NCBI GenBank assembly: GCA_017654935.2
Contig: CM065713.1
Span: 22,817,479-22,881,478, forward strand
Direction: 5' to 3'
DNA length: 64,000 nucleotides
From: Phymorhynchus buccinoides
Taxonomy: Eukaryota; Mollusca; Gastropoda; Neogastropoda; Raphitomidae
This document shows positions 1 through 9,450 of this stretch, piece after piece (position 1 is the stretch's first letter; each line of letters opens with the position of its first letter). Made by a program: the position numbers and the translations under genes. Below the pieces are notes generated by a model. It was not told where the DNA came from, made no database searches, and saw only the letters and a list, made by a program, of their open reading frames with translations.

Positions 1-110
1 TTTTAAAGGTCTTGTCGGGCTCTTTCCAATGACATAAATTTCATTAGGATTTGACAAAAAGTAAATATTTTTTTTAAATTTTATAACCACCCTACCAAGG
101 GTCTCCCATG
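1..110. repeat. Dispersed AT-rich repeat, cut by window edge
   Basis: The block with TTTAAAGGTC, GCTCTTTCC and GACATAAATTTCATTAGGAT recurs at about 21250-21350 and 57080-57190. The family is not recognised. It continues beyond the left edge, so its 5' end is unknown. Confidence 0.6.
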
Positions 111-240
111 TTCCATAAAGCTCAAGTTTCACTGCAGAACTCTCGTAACTCTCTCTTCTGTTAAAAAAGGACCTTAGTGAGAGTCGTACGCATTCTTTAA
201 TGAAACTGGAAGTGCCGACCGTTGGCTTTGTATGGTTTTT

Positions 241-500
241 TTTGCAATTTTTCTTTGGTTTCATGGCAATGTTGTACCAGTAAGTGATAACTAAACGCCG
301 TTTGGTCACTGTCAAGTTCAATGAAACTGTATGCGCAGACGCTTATCATCGTGACTTTTTGTGTGTGCAAATTTCTCTTTTAATTGATAGGAATATTGTA
401 CCAGTAACCGATGACTAATTTTCTGCTGACATTTTGTATTCAGTATTTATTTTGCAAATTTTCTTTTGTTTCATGGGAATATCGTATCAGTAAGCGATGA
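241..500 (+). repeat. Three degenerate ~50-bp direct repeats
   Basis: A motif running TTTGCAA..TTTCTTT..TTTCAT, then GGAATATTGTACCAGTAA and CGATGA, occurs near 241-294, 367-416 and 451-500. The copies are diverged and have unequal spacing. No coding potential is visible. Confidence 0.5.
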
Positions 501-599
501 AAAATTAGCAATGTACAAACCACTTTAGACCTTTGTACTCGCAAATTTATTCCCTTTTCAAATTTCAGTAGAAATATTTTTTCACTTTTTTTTGTGAGG

Positions 600-620
600 T
601 TCTTCTTCTTCTTCTTCTTC
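600..620. repeat. (CTT)n microsatellite
   Basis: About seven CTT units. Read on the minus strand this is (GAA)n, the tail type of the GAA-tailed SINE-like family in this window, but no body of that family is recognisable beside it. Nothing else is seen between 500 and 816. Confidence 0.7.
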
Positions 621-816
621 CATCAATCATCCGCCTTCATCAATTTGAAGATTCTGATGATATAAAACTGAGAAGGGTTCTGCGCATGTTAAGATATAGT
701 CAATCAGGTTTCAGTGTCACGAAACTAGGTTCTAGGTTCAGTACTAGTAAACTTGTATAGCATGTCTTTCTCATTTTCTGGCCTGTTACTGTCATAGTTT
801 CTGCTCATATCTGTAT

Positions 817-951
817 TGTTACAAATTCAGGACTTTCCTTATGGTGTTGCACTGCCTCTGGGCATTGCCTCCAGGATCGTTCCCACCATCTTTATATTTA
901 CTAATGTCGTATATGTGCCTGTTTCAGGCCGGAGGACGTTAAACGAACTTT
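817..951 (+). repeat. Dispersed ~130-bp repeat, inverted copy at 8173-8310
   Basis: The segment from ATTGTTA through GGCATTGCCTCCAGGATCG to the GGAGGACGTTAAACG end recurs in reverse complement at 8173-8310 with high similarity. No target duplication or pol III box was recognised. It may be a short nonautonomous element. Confidence 0.6.
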
Positions 952-1210
952 CATTCACTCATAGATTTTGGCATTTTAACCCAATAGAAAAATCATACAT
1001 ACTGAAATCTGTATATCATTTTTCATATTCCCCCAGTCCATGAAAGTGGAATATAGAGTGTTTTGTGGTGTGTGTGTGTGTCTCCCACATTTTTTTTCTT
1101 GTTAATTTGTGTTTCCCCCCGGAAGAACTGGATGGATTGTTTATTAAATTTGGCAGAAGTGTTGACAGCCCATTTCCAAATCATGTTCCTTTCAATTTTT
1201 TTATATGGCA

Positions 1211-1423
1211 TATTTTTCTGACTATAAGGCGCACTTGCATAAGGCACACTTGTATAAGGCACACTTGTATAAGGCGCACTTGTATAAGGCACACCTGTAT
1301 AAGGCGCACCCCCCAAATTTTAGCCAAATTTCAGATTTTGTTATTATGTTTTCTTACTATTTTAGTAGTCATATTATAAGGCGCAGGGGTCTGAGTCTGT
1401 ATCGCCTTATAGTCCGAAAAATA
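1211..1423. mobile_element. TA-flanked MITE carrying an internal 15-bp tandem array
   Basis: Inverted termini reading TTTTTCTGACTATAAGGCGC at the left and CGCCTTATAGTCCGAAAAA at the right bound about 210 bp, with TA at both ends as in Tc1/mariner-type elements. Inside are about six tandem units of ATAAGGCGCACTTGT (roughly 1224-1312) that amplify the inner part of the terminal repeat. A diverged reverse-complement copy of the right half lies at 32291-32435. Confidence 0.65.
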
Positions 1424-1491
1424 ATTGACCTTGTATATTGTTTTTTATTCCCTGCAACAATTATGCGGGGACTAGCGCAATGCCTAGTACT

Positions 1492-1665
1492 GGAAATACC
1501 GAGTACTGGTAATGCTAAGTACTGGTAATGCTGAGTACTGGTAATGCTAAGTACTGGTAATGCTAAGTACTGGTAATGCTGAGTACTGGTAATGCTAAGT
1601 ACTGGTAATGCTAAGTACTGGTAATGCTGAGTACTGGTAATGCTAAGTACTGGTAATGCTGAGCA
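1492..1665 (+). repeat. 16-bp minisatellite, ~11 units
   Basis: The consensus unit TACTGGTAATGCTAAG alternates with a variant ending GAG. Copies are nearly identical, so the array is recently expanded. The first unit is divergent (GGAAATACC) and marks the array edge. Confidence 0.9.
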
Positions 1666-2010
1666 GCAGTTTTTGTGGGTGCACGAAATATTATATTATT
1701 ACTTTTGTGTCTCTCTTCTTAACTGATCCTGTTGTACCCCCCACAACAACAAAATACGTAAATAATTTTGATGACATTGTGTATTGTTTTTTATTCCCAG
1801 CAACATTTCGGGCTGCTCCACCTGAAGGGCGGGGGCATCGCTGCATGTTTGCACAAAGACTCACCTTCCTATTTTGTTGTTGTATTTCTTTTGCATGCTG
1901 ATTGTTAGTAATTAATGTCACCAAGGCTGCATCAAAACGTTGTTATGCTCTGCGTAGTTATGCGGGGATTGTCTAGCACCTAGCATAACATCATCAGTAT
2001 CCAAAATCCT
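1666..2010. other. Intergenic, no gene seen
   Basis: The phrase ATTGTTTTTTATTCCC followed by GCAACA occurs both near 1437-1461 and near 1781-1806, so the 16-bp array sits between two short direct repeats. No significant ORF or recognised element is seen in the remainder. Confidence 0.5.
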
Positions 2011-2175
2011 CAGAAGTCGGAGTGTGGCTGCCCACGTGGTGGGGTCATCAAAAACGGTCACTACACGTAATGTTCTCATCCCTAGCTGGTGCATTTGTAC
2101 CATGGTGTTCAAGTACTTCGGCTGTTGGGATGATCCCTGGAGTCTTTTAGCCAAGGTAGGACAACAAAAACAACT
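2011..2175 (+). mobile_element. (AAC)n-tailed SINE-like element, degraded
   Basis: It begins near GAAGTCGGAGTGTGGCTGCC, continues through ATGTTCTCATCCCTAGCTGG and GGATGATCCCTGGAGTC, and ends in an imperfect CAACAAAAACAAC tail. The same body with a cleaner (AAC)n tail occurs at 4945-5113, 14493-14655 (minus), 31507-31682, 50597-50759 (minus) and 63728-63900. Length of about 160 bp plus a short A-rich tail fit a SINE. I cannot place A and B boxes with confidence. Confidence 0.65.
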
Positions 2176-2268
2176 GATAATGGGCAACTCCCACCAAGGG
2201 AAACTTTTTTGTCAACGTGATGTTCCTAAAATAAAATTGAAATGTTTGCAATTGGAAGGAGTATTGTA

Positions 2269-2335
2269 TGTGTGCGTGTGAGTGTGTGTGTGTGTGCGCG
2301 TGCGCGTGCATGCGTGCGTGAGTGTGTGTTTTAAA
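2269..2335. repeat. (GT)n microsatellite with GC steps
   Basis: Alternating GT/GC dinucleotides, a purine-pyrimidine run of about 65 bp. Confidence 0.85.
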
Positions 2336-2399
2336 TTTATGAAGTTAAATTTTATGTGTAAACTTGACATGTAGTCCTAGATCAAGACATTTTTTCTTA

Positions 2400-2552
2400 A
2401 GGTCTGCGTACACGTTAACCATATTCACAGAATATCTCTATTTTCCCATGGCAACACAGCGTTAGGCCACTCATAATATGCATTACAACTCACCGTGTTG
2501 CCATGCTAAAATAGTGATATTTTGTGAATAATGTTAACGTGTACAGCGACCT
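2400..2552. mobile_element. Palindromic MITE with TTA flanks (PIF/Harbinger-like)
   Basis: The left end AGGTCTGCGTACACGTTAAC and right end GTTAACGTGTACAGCGACCT are inverted and are flanked by TTA on both sides (2397-2399, 2553-2555). A three-base TTA duplication is typical of PIF/Harbinger elements. At 153 bp it has no coding capacity. Superfamily assignment rests only on the flanking TTA. Confidence 0.6.
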
Positions 2553-2725
2553 TTAGACACACAGAATGCAGCTAAGTTATGCAATGTTGATGAAAAGTAA
2601 TGATGCAACTTTGGTTTTGCCCCAGTCTCTTGCTTGCCAGTCTCGTCCTTGTAACAAATAAATTACATTACCCACCCAAAACTTATTTTTGCAGCGTTTA
2701 AATACTGCAGGTAATACTAATAGGA

Positions 2726-2990
2726 GTTCTGTGCATGTAGCTTCCTCTAATCTGTCACTCTCTTTGACTCTGCCTTTTCCCTTTGCGCTTGCTGTCATCT
2801 ACTATCTTTCTGCCTAACCGGTCCATTCTCCTGCCTTTTTTTCTCTCCACGAAACACTTTCAAAAAGATTTCCTCCAGCCGAAGTCAGACTTGCTTGGCC
2901 TAACTATTTGTTAGTTAGGCGCATAACGGCAGCATGACACATCTGCACTCATAATTGACAGGAAACTGTCTGAGCGATCGAAGAAGAAGA
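2726..2990 (+). mobile_element. (GAA)n-tailed SINE-like element, 5'-truncated
   Basis: An 11-bp target duplication TACTAATAGGA lies at 2715-2725 and 2991-3001. The body lacks the usual GGGGATACC..AGTTCCCCCACC head, starts at GTTCTGTGC, and ends GATCGAAGAAGAAG. Truncation at the 5' end with a target duplication and simple 3' tail indicates target-primed reverse transcription. Confidence 0.75.
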
Positions 2991-3039
2991 TACTAATAGG
3001 ACAGTAGTGAAGGTTAGCCGCCACCCAGAACAGAGTGAA

Positions 3040-3440
3040 GTGTAGCAAAATGGAAAAAAACGCAAATAGAATCTTCACACAATGCGATTATAACCCTACA
3101 TTTGCAACAAGAAAAACAAATAAAAACAATAAAAATATAATAATAATAATGGAAAAAAATGCAAGAAATAGAATCTTTACACAATGCGAATATAACCATA
3201 CATTTGCAACAAGAAAAACAAATCAAAACAATAATAATATAATAATAATAATGGAAAAAACCGCAAGAAATAGAATCTTTACACAATGCGAATATAACCA
3301 TACATTTGCAACAAGAAAAACAAACAAAACAAAACAATAATAATATAATAATAATAATTGAAGAAACGCAAGAAATAGAATCTTCAGACAATGCGATTAT
3401 AACCATACATTTGCAACAAGAAAAACACAACAAAACAATT
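3040..3440 (+). repeat. Four tandem ~97-bp units
   Basis: Each unit carries GCAAGAAATAGAATCTT, ACACAATGCGA.TATAACC, CATTTGCAACAAGAAAAAC and an A/T-rich (AAT)n spacer. The fourth unit is the most diverged and leads directly into the inverted-repeat element at 3423-4015. The open frames across it are repetitive Lys/Asn/Ile-rich artefacts. Confidence 0.8.
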
Positions 3441-4015
3441 AAAACAAAGTCGAAATTGAAACCCAAATCAAAAGATTTAATCGCACAAACTGAAACAAGT
3501 CACGACGTTTCGGGTTCTATTTGATGTCTATTTTTAGCACTGGACAACGGGCTAGGTATTATTAGCTATTAGGTACTTTATAGTCACAGAGGCATCTCTG
3601 TGAAATTCAGGTTGCTCCCACCTGGAGAGCGCGTCGCAGCCAGAGGCCAACATTTTTTATTTTTGCATGCGAGTTTTGTGTGACTAACGAGGGGGGGGGG
3701 AGGTAATTTTGACCAAATGACCATTTTTTCGTTGCCACTGGGTTTAACGTGTGCTAAGTGCATGGGCACATGGGACCTCGATTTATCGTCTCTTCCGAAA
3801 GACTCCACGTTCAAACCGTAAGGCCTAGTGCAAAGTGAGAGGAAAAATCCCCTGTACCCAGGTTCGAACTCGGGTTTACTTGACACGAAGCGAACGCGTT
3901 ACCACTGTGCCACTGTACACTGATTGAACCCGAAACGTCGTGACTTGTTTTTGTTTGTGTGATTAATACATCTTTTGTTTTGGGTTTCAACTTCGACTGT
4001 TTTAATTTGTTGTGA
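3423..4015. mobile_element. Inverted-repeat element split by a SINE
   Basis: The left arm (about 3423-3520, with AAGTCACGACGTTTCGGG) reappears inverted at about 3926-4015. The arms contain the same AAACCCAAA..AAAAGAT segment, and the SINE at 3566-3920 sits between them. This could be a foldback element or a local inverted duplication. Confidence 0.55.
3566..3920 (-). mobile_element. tRNA-derived SINE with Nin-like central domain
   Basis: Read on the minus strand it has a tRNA-like head (GTGGCACAGTGGTAACGCG as A-box region, GAGTTCGAACCTGGG as B box). A central block around GAACGTGGAGTCTTTCGGA follows, then a body ending in the tandem GTGACTATAAAGTACCTAAT tail. Six further copies lie in the window. 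Similarity of the central block to the Nin-type SINE domain is from memory. Confidence 0.8.
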
Positions 4016-4079
4016 ATTTCACTGAACCCAGCAGTCATCTTCGTTTCTTCAAATAATAATAATAATAAAGAAATTCTTA

Positions 4080-4255
4080 CACAGTGGAACCTCCCTTATA
4101 AGACCTCCCATTATAAGACTCCCTCCCACATAAGACCTACATGTACTTCTCTGAGACATTGTCCTTCTTTGTAAGTATTAAAATTACCTCCCTTATAAGA
4201 CCCCTCCCTTATAAGACCTCATTTTGGAAGATCTTATAAGGGAGGTTCCACTGTG
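4080..4255 (+). mobile_element. Pogo-like MITE
   Basis: Ends CAGTGGAACCTCCCTTATAA and the inverse, with outer bases CA/TG, flanked by TA at both sides. The interior repeats CCTCCCTTATAAGACC several times, so subterminal repeats fill the element. At about 176 bp it has no coding capacity. TA target and CAGT-type ends fit Tc1/mariner-pogo. Confidence 0.8.
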
Positions 4256-4460
4256 TAGCGCAAAACCTCTCAATAAAAATGTGAGCTCTTTGCGCTTTAC
4301 AACAACAGGAAGTGATAAATAAGAGCACAAAACACTTTTGTTTAAAAAAAAAAAAACTCTTTAAAATACAGAGAAATAGATTTGAAAACAAACCAACATA
4401 AAATAAAGAAATGAAAGTTCAAGTGCATTAAAAAAACATTAAAAAACAACAACGGTAATA

Positions 4461-4621
4461 CTGTGGAACCTCCCTTATAAGACTCCCTCCCACATAAGAC
4501 CTACTTCTCTGAAACATTGCCCTTCTTTGTAAGTATTAAAATCACCTCCCTTATAAGACCCCTCCCTTATAAGACCTCATTTTGGATGATTTTTGAAGGT
4601 CTTATAAGGGAGGTTCCACTG
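4461..4621 (+). mobile_element. Pogo-like MITE
   Basis: Same family as 4080-4255, flanked by TA (4459-4460 and 4622-4623). Its left end reads CTGTGGAACC and the right end GGTTCCACTG, so one terminus carries a base change. Confidence 0.8.
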
Positions 4622-4627
4622 TACCAC

Positions 4628-4940
4628 CTTGACCATAACAGTAGCGTGGCTCCCGCACCGCTCATTCCGAGTCCCAACTCGCAGCCACACTCTGGTTTGT
4701 CAGGTCGCGGAATCCAATATCAGCAGTGCATGGGGAGCGATTTTATGTGAGGCCGTCGGGAGGCGACCACCAGAGGAGACACTGCACTGCTGCTGAGTCA
4801 CCTCAGTGGAGTTCAGTGGAGCCTGTTCTGAGCTAACATACGCAGGAAACCAGCTACTCTGCGACTACGTGGTATCTTTTGTATGGAAGAGTATGCAGGA
4901 AGAAATGGGAAGATTATCACAGCGACAACAACAACAAACA
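4628..4940. other. Single-copy-looking G+C-richer segment
   Basis: This stretch is less AT-rich than its surroundings and has no visible second copy in the window. A 77-codon frame ends inside it but shows no recognised domain. I see no gene I can support. Confidence 0.3.
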
Positions 4941-4944
4941 ATCC

Positions 4945-5113
4945 TCTGAAGTCGGAGTGTGGCTGCCCATGTGGCGGGGTGCTCAAAAACGGTCACACAC
5001 GCAATGTTCTCATCCCTGGCTGGTGCATTTGTACCAAAGTGTAAGTGCTTCGGCTGCTGGGATGATCCCTGGAGTCGTTAAGCCAGGGAACAACAACAAC
5101 AACAACAAACAAC
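4945..5113 (+). mobile_element. (AAC)n-tailed SINE-like element
   Basis: The cleanest early copy: it starts GAAGTCGGAGTGTGGCTGCC, ends GTTAAGCCAGGGAACAAC, and runs into a perfect (AAC)n tail. About 165 bp. Confidence 0.75.
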
Positions 5114-5209
5114 AACCACGCACACACTACATTGACAATCCTCGGGAAAAGCATAACATTGCAGCAACTTTGATTGGATTTATTTGTTTTAAACTTTTTC
5201 CATATTGAA

Positions 5210-5360
5210 CTTTTTGTTTGTGGCTCAAGCCACAAACCTATAACTCACTTTGTCGGTCGGTCTGTCTGTCTGTCCAAAATTGTCGCATTTTGACAAAATT
5301 GTCGCACTTCAAATCGAGGCTACACTTCAAATTGAGGCCGCTCTTTAAAATGATGGATTT
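5210..5360 (+). repeat. Dispersed repeat with GTTTGTGGC hairpin
   Basis: A small palindrome, GTTTGTGGCTCAAGCCACAA, precedes TATAACTCACTTTGTCGG and repeated AAATTGTCGCA. Copies are at about 30270-30370 and 62480-62580. Its right end resembles the ATTCAAACTGAGGCTGC motif of the repeats at 7300-7876 and 41530-41768. Confidence 0.6.
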
Positions 5361-5949
5361 TAAAAGCGTACAAAATAATAAACATACGTAACACAGACAC
5401 TACAACAGACACGACGAGTATGCGGTGCTTCTTTCGATGAATATAAGTAGGATACATAGTTTTAAATGTTTTCCAAAAGATATAAAAAGTTACGAAATGG
5501 TGCAGAGATAACATTCTGGTTTACAGATTAAAATTATTGAAAAGCCAGGGGAGGTGACTCATGATTGGAGTGGTAAAAATAGACCGCGTGCCACAAACTA
5601 TTGCGATTTCGCGATTGTTTTTTTATATTTTCAAATACAGAACATGAACATAACTAAGAAAAATAAAACAAACCACATGACAAAAATAACACATACACAT
5701 ACAAATATACGCATGCACATATTCACATACACACGCAATATTTTTCGCGTTTAGAAGGAGAGAGCTTTTACTAACAGCAGCAAGTACTGACAAATTCTTT
5801 CACAGGCAAAACAAAACAATTAGGAACAAAAAAAACATATCCAAGAACTCAGGAGGCAAAACCCAAAAATAAATCTCAATTACCTGCACTGAGAGACAAA
5901 CATTCATTACAAGGGCAAAACTTGTACCAAATATTAAAATCAACCTTAA
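5361..5949. other. AT-rich intergenic DNA, nothing recognised
   Basis: Short A/T-rich frames only, with a CACATACACA-type degenerate stretch near 5690-5740. No coding or RNA feature is supported. Confidence 0.4.
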
Positions 5950-6187
5950 CCCTTTCACCGCCAAAGTCGCATTTAAGCACCACAGTGATTTAACACATAT
6001 GTCACTAAAAGGCATCAAATTGGGGTCTATTATCCTAAGACCCTATTGTCTTAGTTTTGGAAGGTAAGGATAGACCTTATTTTATGTATGTAACAGAAGA
6101 ATCCCCAATACTGCAGATGGATTTTGTTCTCTACCCAGGTATATTTAATGGACATTTTTGGTTGAAATTTGATTGGCGGTGAAAGGG
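5950..6187 (+). mobile_element. piggyBac-like MITE, 238 bp
   Basis: Flanked by TTAA (5946-5949, 6188-6191), with ends CCCTTTCACCGCC and GGCGGTGAAAGGG. The TTAA target and CCC-type terminus are characteristic of piggyBac. Related copies are at 6345, 7401, 30966, 63183 and, truncated, 45532. Confidence 0.85.
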
Positions 6188-6344
6188 TTAATGTTCATAC
6201 TTTGTATTTTACTAGTACCTGCATTTAAAATAAACAGCTTGAATAAAATTAAAAGCTTGCACAGCACAATAACCAGATGGCATTTCAAAAATGGATTGCA
6301 TATGGTCACGTACATTATAGGATGTCAGAATGACATTGACTTAA

Positions 6345-6582
6345 CCCTTTCACTGCCAAAGTCGCATTTTAGCACTACAGTGATTTGACACCTATGTCAT
6401 TAAAAGGCATCAAATTGGGGTCTATTATCCAAAGACCCTATTGTCTTAGTTTTGGGAAGTAAGGATAGACCTTATTTTATATACGTCACAGAAGAATCCC
6501 CAATACTGCAGATGGATTTTGTTCTCGATCCAGGTAATTTTAATGGACATTTTGGGCTGAAATACGGCTGGCGGTGAAAGGG
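6345..6582 (+). mobile_element. piggyBac-like MITE with empty-site control
   Basis: Flanked by TTAA (6341-6344, 6583-6586). In the duplicate unit the same place reads GCATTGACTTAATTTGCACA with a single TTAA, so the insertion duplicated TTAA. Internal sequence matches the copy at 5950-6187. Confidence 0.9.
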
Positions 6583-6699
6583 TTAACACAAAATATTAAT
6601 CATTTTTTTAGGACCTATAGTACTAGTAGTGTCCATTCTCAACAATGTTGGTACATTCTGACAAAAAAGCAAAACAAACAAGAAAAAATCAGACATGTC

Positions 6700-6986
6700 T
6701 TCTTCTTCTTCTGCGTTCCCGGGCCGTAAGGCCACAATGGATACGTATGTGTCCATTTTCCAGTTTTCACTGGTCTCCAGAAAAGAAAACTATATGGAAG
6801 ATATTTTTGGAAAAAAGGCCAAAAGTCAGAAAGATAGTAGATGACACAAATTAAAAGCAAGGAAAAAGGCAGAGTCAAAGAGAGAGACAGATTAGAGGAA
6901 GTTACAAGCACAGAACTTCCAGAAGGTGGGGGAACTATTTGTACGAAAGACCCCCCCCCCCCCCCCCCCGGTATCCCCATGGGGGT
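6700..6986 (-). mobile_element. (GAA)n-tailed SINE-like element with target duplication
   Basis: Target duplication TCAGACATGTC at 6689-6699 and 6987-6997. The duplicate unit has one copy of it (near 8910), the empty site. On the minus strand it begins GGGGATACCG plus a long G tract, continues AGTTCCCCCACCTTCTGGAA, and ends GGGAACGCAGAAGAAGAAG. Confidence 0.85.
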
Positions 6987-7299
6987 TCAGACATGTCATT
7001 TCTGAACTGTGATCAGGAAAAAAAGTAAAAAATGAGATTCTCTCTCTCCCTCTCTCTCACACACACATGATAATCATAAGGTGGAGAGAAAAAAAGAAGG
7101 AAAAAAGTGTGATAGATTACCCCGGGTCTATATTTGTACATTACTACTAAAATACTAGTGTTGTGAAGACTTTCAATAAAGCACAGAAAATCATTACAAG
7201 AGAAAGCGCCCCCAGTACCCTATTCACAATGTAAAACAGTAGCATACAGTGGAACCTCCCTTATAAGGACACGCCTCCCTGCTGACTCCCTCCCACATA

Positions 7300-7876
7300 A
7301 AGACCCAGTGACGCACCACGATTACGTCCCTTGGGTTTTTTCTGGGTTGCTGTGACCCACAAACAAATTTCCCCATATTCAAACTGAGGCTGCTCTTTAA
7401 CCCATTCACCGCCAATGTCGCATTTTAGCACCACAGTGGTTTAACACCCATGTCACTAAAAGGCATCCAATCAGGGCCTGTTATCCAAAGACCCTATTTT
7501 TTAAGTTTGAGAGGTAAGGTTAGGCCTTATTTCAAATATATCACAGAAGAATCTCCACTATTTCAGACACAAATCTTTTTTTCTATCCATGTAAGCTTAA
7601 TGGAAATTTTGGCTTAAAAAAATGGCTGGCGGCGAAAGGGTTAAAGACACACTGACCCACCACGATTACGTCCCTTGTTTTTTTTCTGGGTTGCTGTGAC
7701 CCACAAACAAATGTCCCCATATTCAAACTGAGGCTGCTCTTTAAACTGATGTGTCGGTTTCAATTTGGGGCCATTTATATGGGAGTCAGACTTGGTCAAA
7801 ACAAGATTTATTTCCAGTTATAAGAGGGAAACCATGTGAAACCCGTGATTTTGACACGTGATCGGGTGGGTCTTTA
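7300..7876 (+). repeat. Two copies of a ~240-bp dispersed repeat, one interrupted
   Basis: Each copy runs from AAAGACCCAGTGACGCACCA (or AAAGACACACTGACCCACCA) through ATTACGTCCCTTG and TGGGTTGCTGTGACCCACAA. The second copy reaches GATCGGGTGGGTCTTTAAG, giving partly inverted AAAGACCC/GGGTCTTT termini. The first copy stops at the TTAA where the piggyBac-like MITE begins. A third copy is at 41530-41768. Confidence 0.6.
7401..7640 (+). mobile_element. piggyBac-like MITE
   Basis: Flanked by TTAA (7397-7400 and 7641-7644), with ends CCCATTCACCGCC and GGCGGCGAAAGGG. More diverged than the copies at 5950 and 6345. Confidence 0.85.
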
Positions 7877-8172
7877 AGACCTACTTCTGTAGACAGAAAA
7901 AACAAAACCTCCAAACACCATAATTGTAGCCTACTTCTCCGAGACATTTCCCTTCTTTACTCACAAAAAAACCCAACCAAACAAACCACCATTTACACAG
8001 AGCGAGATGATCATTCAAACAAACCACCATTTACACAGAGCGAGATGATCATTTTGAGGGGCCTAGCCAACATTTCCCTTCTTTGTAAGTATTGAAATTA
8101 TTTCCCTTAAACAACTCCCTCCCATTTAAGACCTCATTTTTGGATGATTTTTGAAGGTCTTATAAGAAGAAA

Positions 8173-8310
8173 CATCTGTTTAACGTCCTCCGGTCTGAAA
8201 CAGACACGTATGGGACATTAGTAGATATAAAGATGGTGGGAACGATCCTGGAGGCAATGCCCGGAGGCAGTGCAACATCAGGAAAGTCCCTAATTTTTAA
8301 CAATACAGAT
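8173..8310 (-). repeat. Inverted copy of the 817-951 repeat
   Basis: Reverse complement of 817-951 with few changes. It lies inside the composite pogo-like element, so it entered that element or was carried with it. Confidence 0.6.
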
Positions 8311-8401
8311 ATTATTGTTAAAAGGTCTTATAAGGGAGGTCCCCACTGTATTTTTAAATGGAGTCCAAAGGTAACCAAAATAAACTGCTTGAATAAAATT
8401 A

Positions 8402-8704
8402 CTCCCCCGTGGGAGTCTTGTGTACAAATAGTTCCCCCACCTTCTGGAAGTTCTGTGCTTGTAACTTCCTCTAATTCTGTCATTCTCTTTGACTCTGCCT
8501 TTTCCTTTTGCTTACTGTCATCTGCTATCTTTCTATCTTACTGGTCCATCCATTCTCCTGCCTTTTTTCTATAAATTCTTACAAAGATTTCTTCAGCCGA
8601 AGTCGGACATGCTGGGCCTATCTATTTTTTAGTTAGGCGCATAACGACAGCATGATGCTTCTACGCACATATGACAGGAAACTGTCCAAGCGAACGAAGA
8701 AGAA
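8402..8704 (+). mobile_element. (GAA)n-tailed SINE-like element with target duplication
   Basis: An 11-bp target duplication GAATAAAATTA lies at 8391-8401 and 8705-8715. Unit 1 shows the uninterrupted site near 6240. The body runs from CTCCCCCGTGGGAGTC through the CTAACT/AGTTAG hairpin region (TTAGTTAGGCGCATAACG type) to AACGAAGAAGAA. Confidence 0.88.
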
Positions 8705-8940
8705 GAATAAAATTAAAAGCTTTCTGCACAATCAACAGATCCATACCATTTAAAAAATTGACGGCATATGGACACGTACATTGCATAACACAAAAGATGC
8801 CATCATGGCATTGACTTAATTTGCACAAAATATCAATCATTTTTGGACACAATAGTGTCCACTCTCAACAATGTTAATACACTCTTAAACAGACAAAAAA
8901 GCAAAGATCAGACATGTCATTTCTAAACTGCACATGTGAT

Positions 8941-8957
8941 CAGAAAAAGGTTCAAAA

Positions 8958-8994
<37 letters not shown>
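8941..8994. repeat. (CT)n microsatellite
   Basis: About 20 CT units at the 3' edge of a minus-strand LINE fragment. The array is shorter in copy B (46456-46476). Confidence 0.85.
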
Positions 8995-8998
<4 letters not shown>

Positions 8999-9450
8999 AA
9001 CATACAGTATTTATACGGCGCTGAATCTTGATATAAATCAAATCAAAGCGCACACACACGTTAGCATTCATAACGCATTCAAACAAAAATGCAATACAAA
9101 GCGAACACACACGTTTGACATAAATGGTATACAGCAGAAACAGACCTAAAGGCAAGAGAGAGAGAAGAGAAAGAGAGTGGAGCCTCAATCACGAGGGAAC
9201 AGGTGGGTTTTGAGGTTAGATTTGAAGGCCGAGAGGGTCGGTCGCTGACGGAGGGAAAGAGGAAGTTTGTTCCAAGATGTCGGTCCTGAGACAGCAAAAG
9301 AGCGCCGACCAACAGTTGAAAGCTTATACCTAGGGATCTGGAGAGAAAGCGGGTCAGAAACTGAACGTAAAGTGCGAGCTGGCGTATAGATGGAAATATT
9401 GTCGCAGAGGTAAGATGGAACAGCTTTATGGATAGATTTATAGCAACACA
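8995..9450 (-). pseudogene. LINE reverse-transcriptase C-terminus and 3' UTR
   Basis: On the minus strand 9450-9185 encodes about 85 residues, including GRRSFAVSGPTSWNKLPLSL and LKTHLF. This is the conserved tail of CR1/Jockey-type non-LTR reverse transcriptases. Below 9185 follows a 3' UTR with TATTTATACGGCGC, the tail motif seen at other LINE 3' ends here. It is 5'-truncated, with no catalytic domain. Copy B retains only the 3' UTR (46485-46686). Confidence 0.75.

Larger units (their letters stand above)
6205..7235. repeat. Local direct duplication, unit 1
   Basis: Anonymous sequence here (AATAAACAGCTTGAATAAAA, then CCATTCTCAACAATGTTGGT, then GAAAGCGCCCCCAGTACCC) recurs in the same order at 8377-9622. 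The units carry different insertions: this one has a piggyBac-like MITE (6345-6582) and a minus-strand GAA-tailed SINE (6700-6986). Each insertion site is empty in the other unit. Confidence 0.8.
7247..8348 (+). mobile_element. Composite pogo-like element, ~1.1 kb
   Basis: TA-flanked ends CAGTGGAACCTCCCTTATAA and AAGGGAGGTCCCCACTG match the pogo-like MITE family, but the interior has been expanded by other repeats. These are a tandem pair of the ACGTCCCTTG family, a piggyBac-like MITE (7401-7640) and an inverted 130-bp repeat (8173-8310). A 37-bp direct duplication (TCATTCAAACAAACCACC..) lies near 7975-8050. Confidence 0.65.

Noticed and set aside
1203..1320. CRISPR-like short regular repeats
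   Set aside because: Units are directly tandem without spacers and lie inside a MITE in a eukaryotic genome.
3014..3466. 150-codon frame with repeated FSCCKCMVI motifs
   Set aside because: It is the antisense translation of the four tandem 97-bp units, with no sign of selection on a protein.
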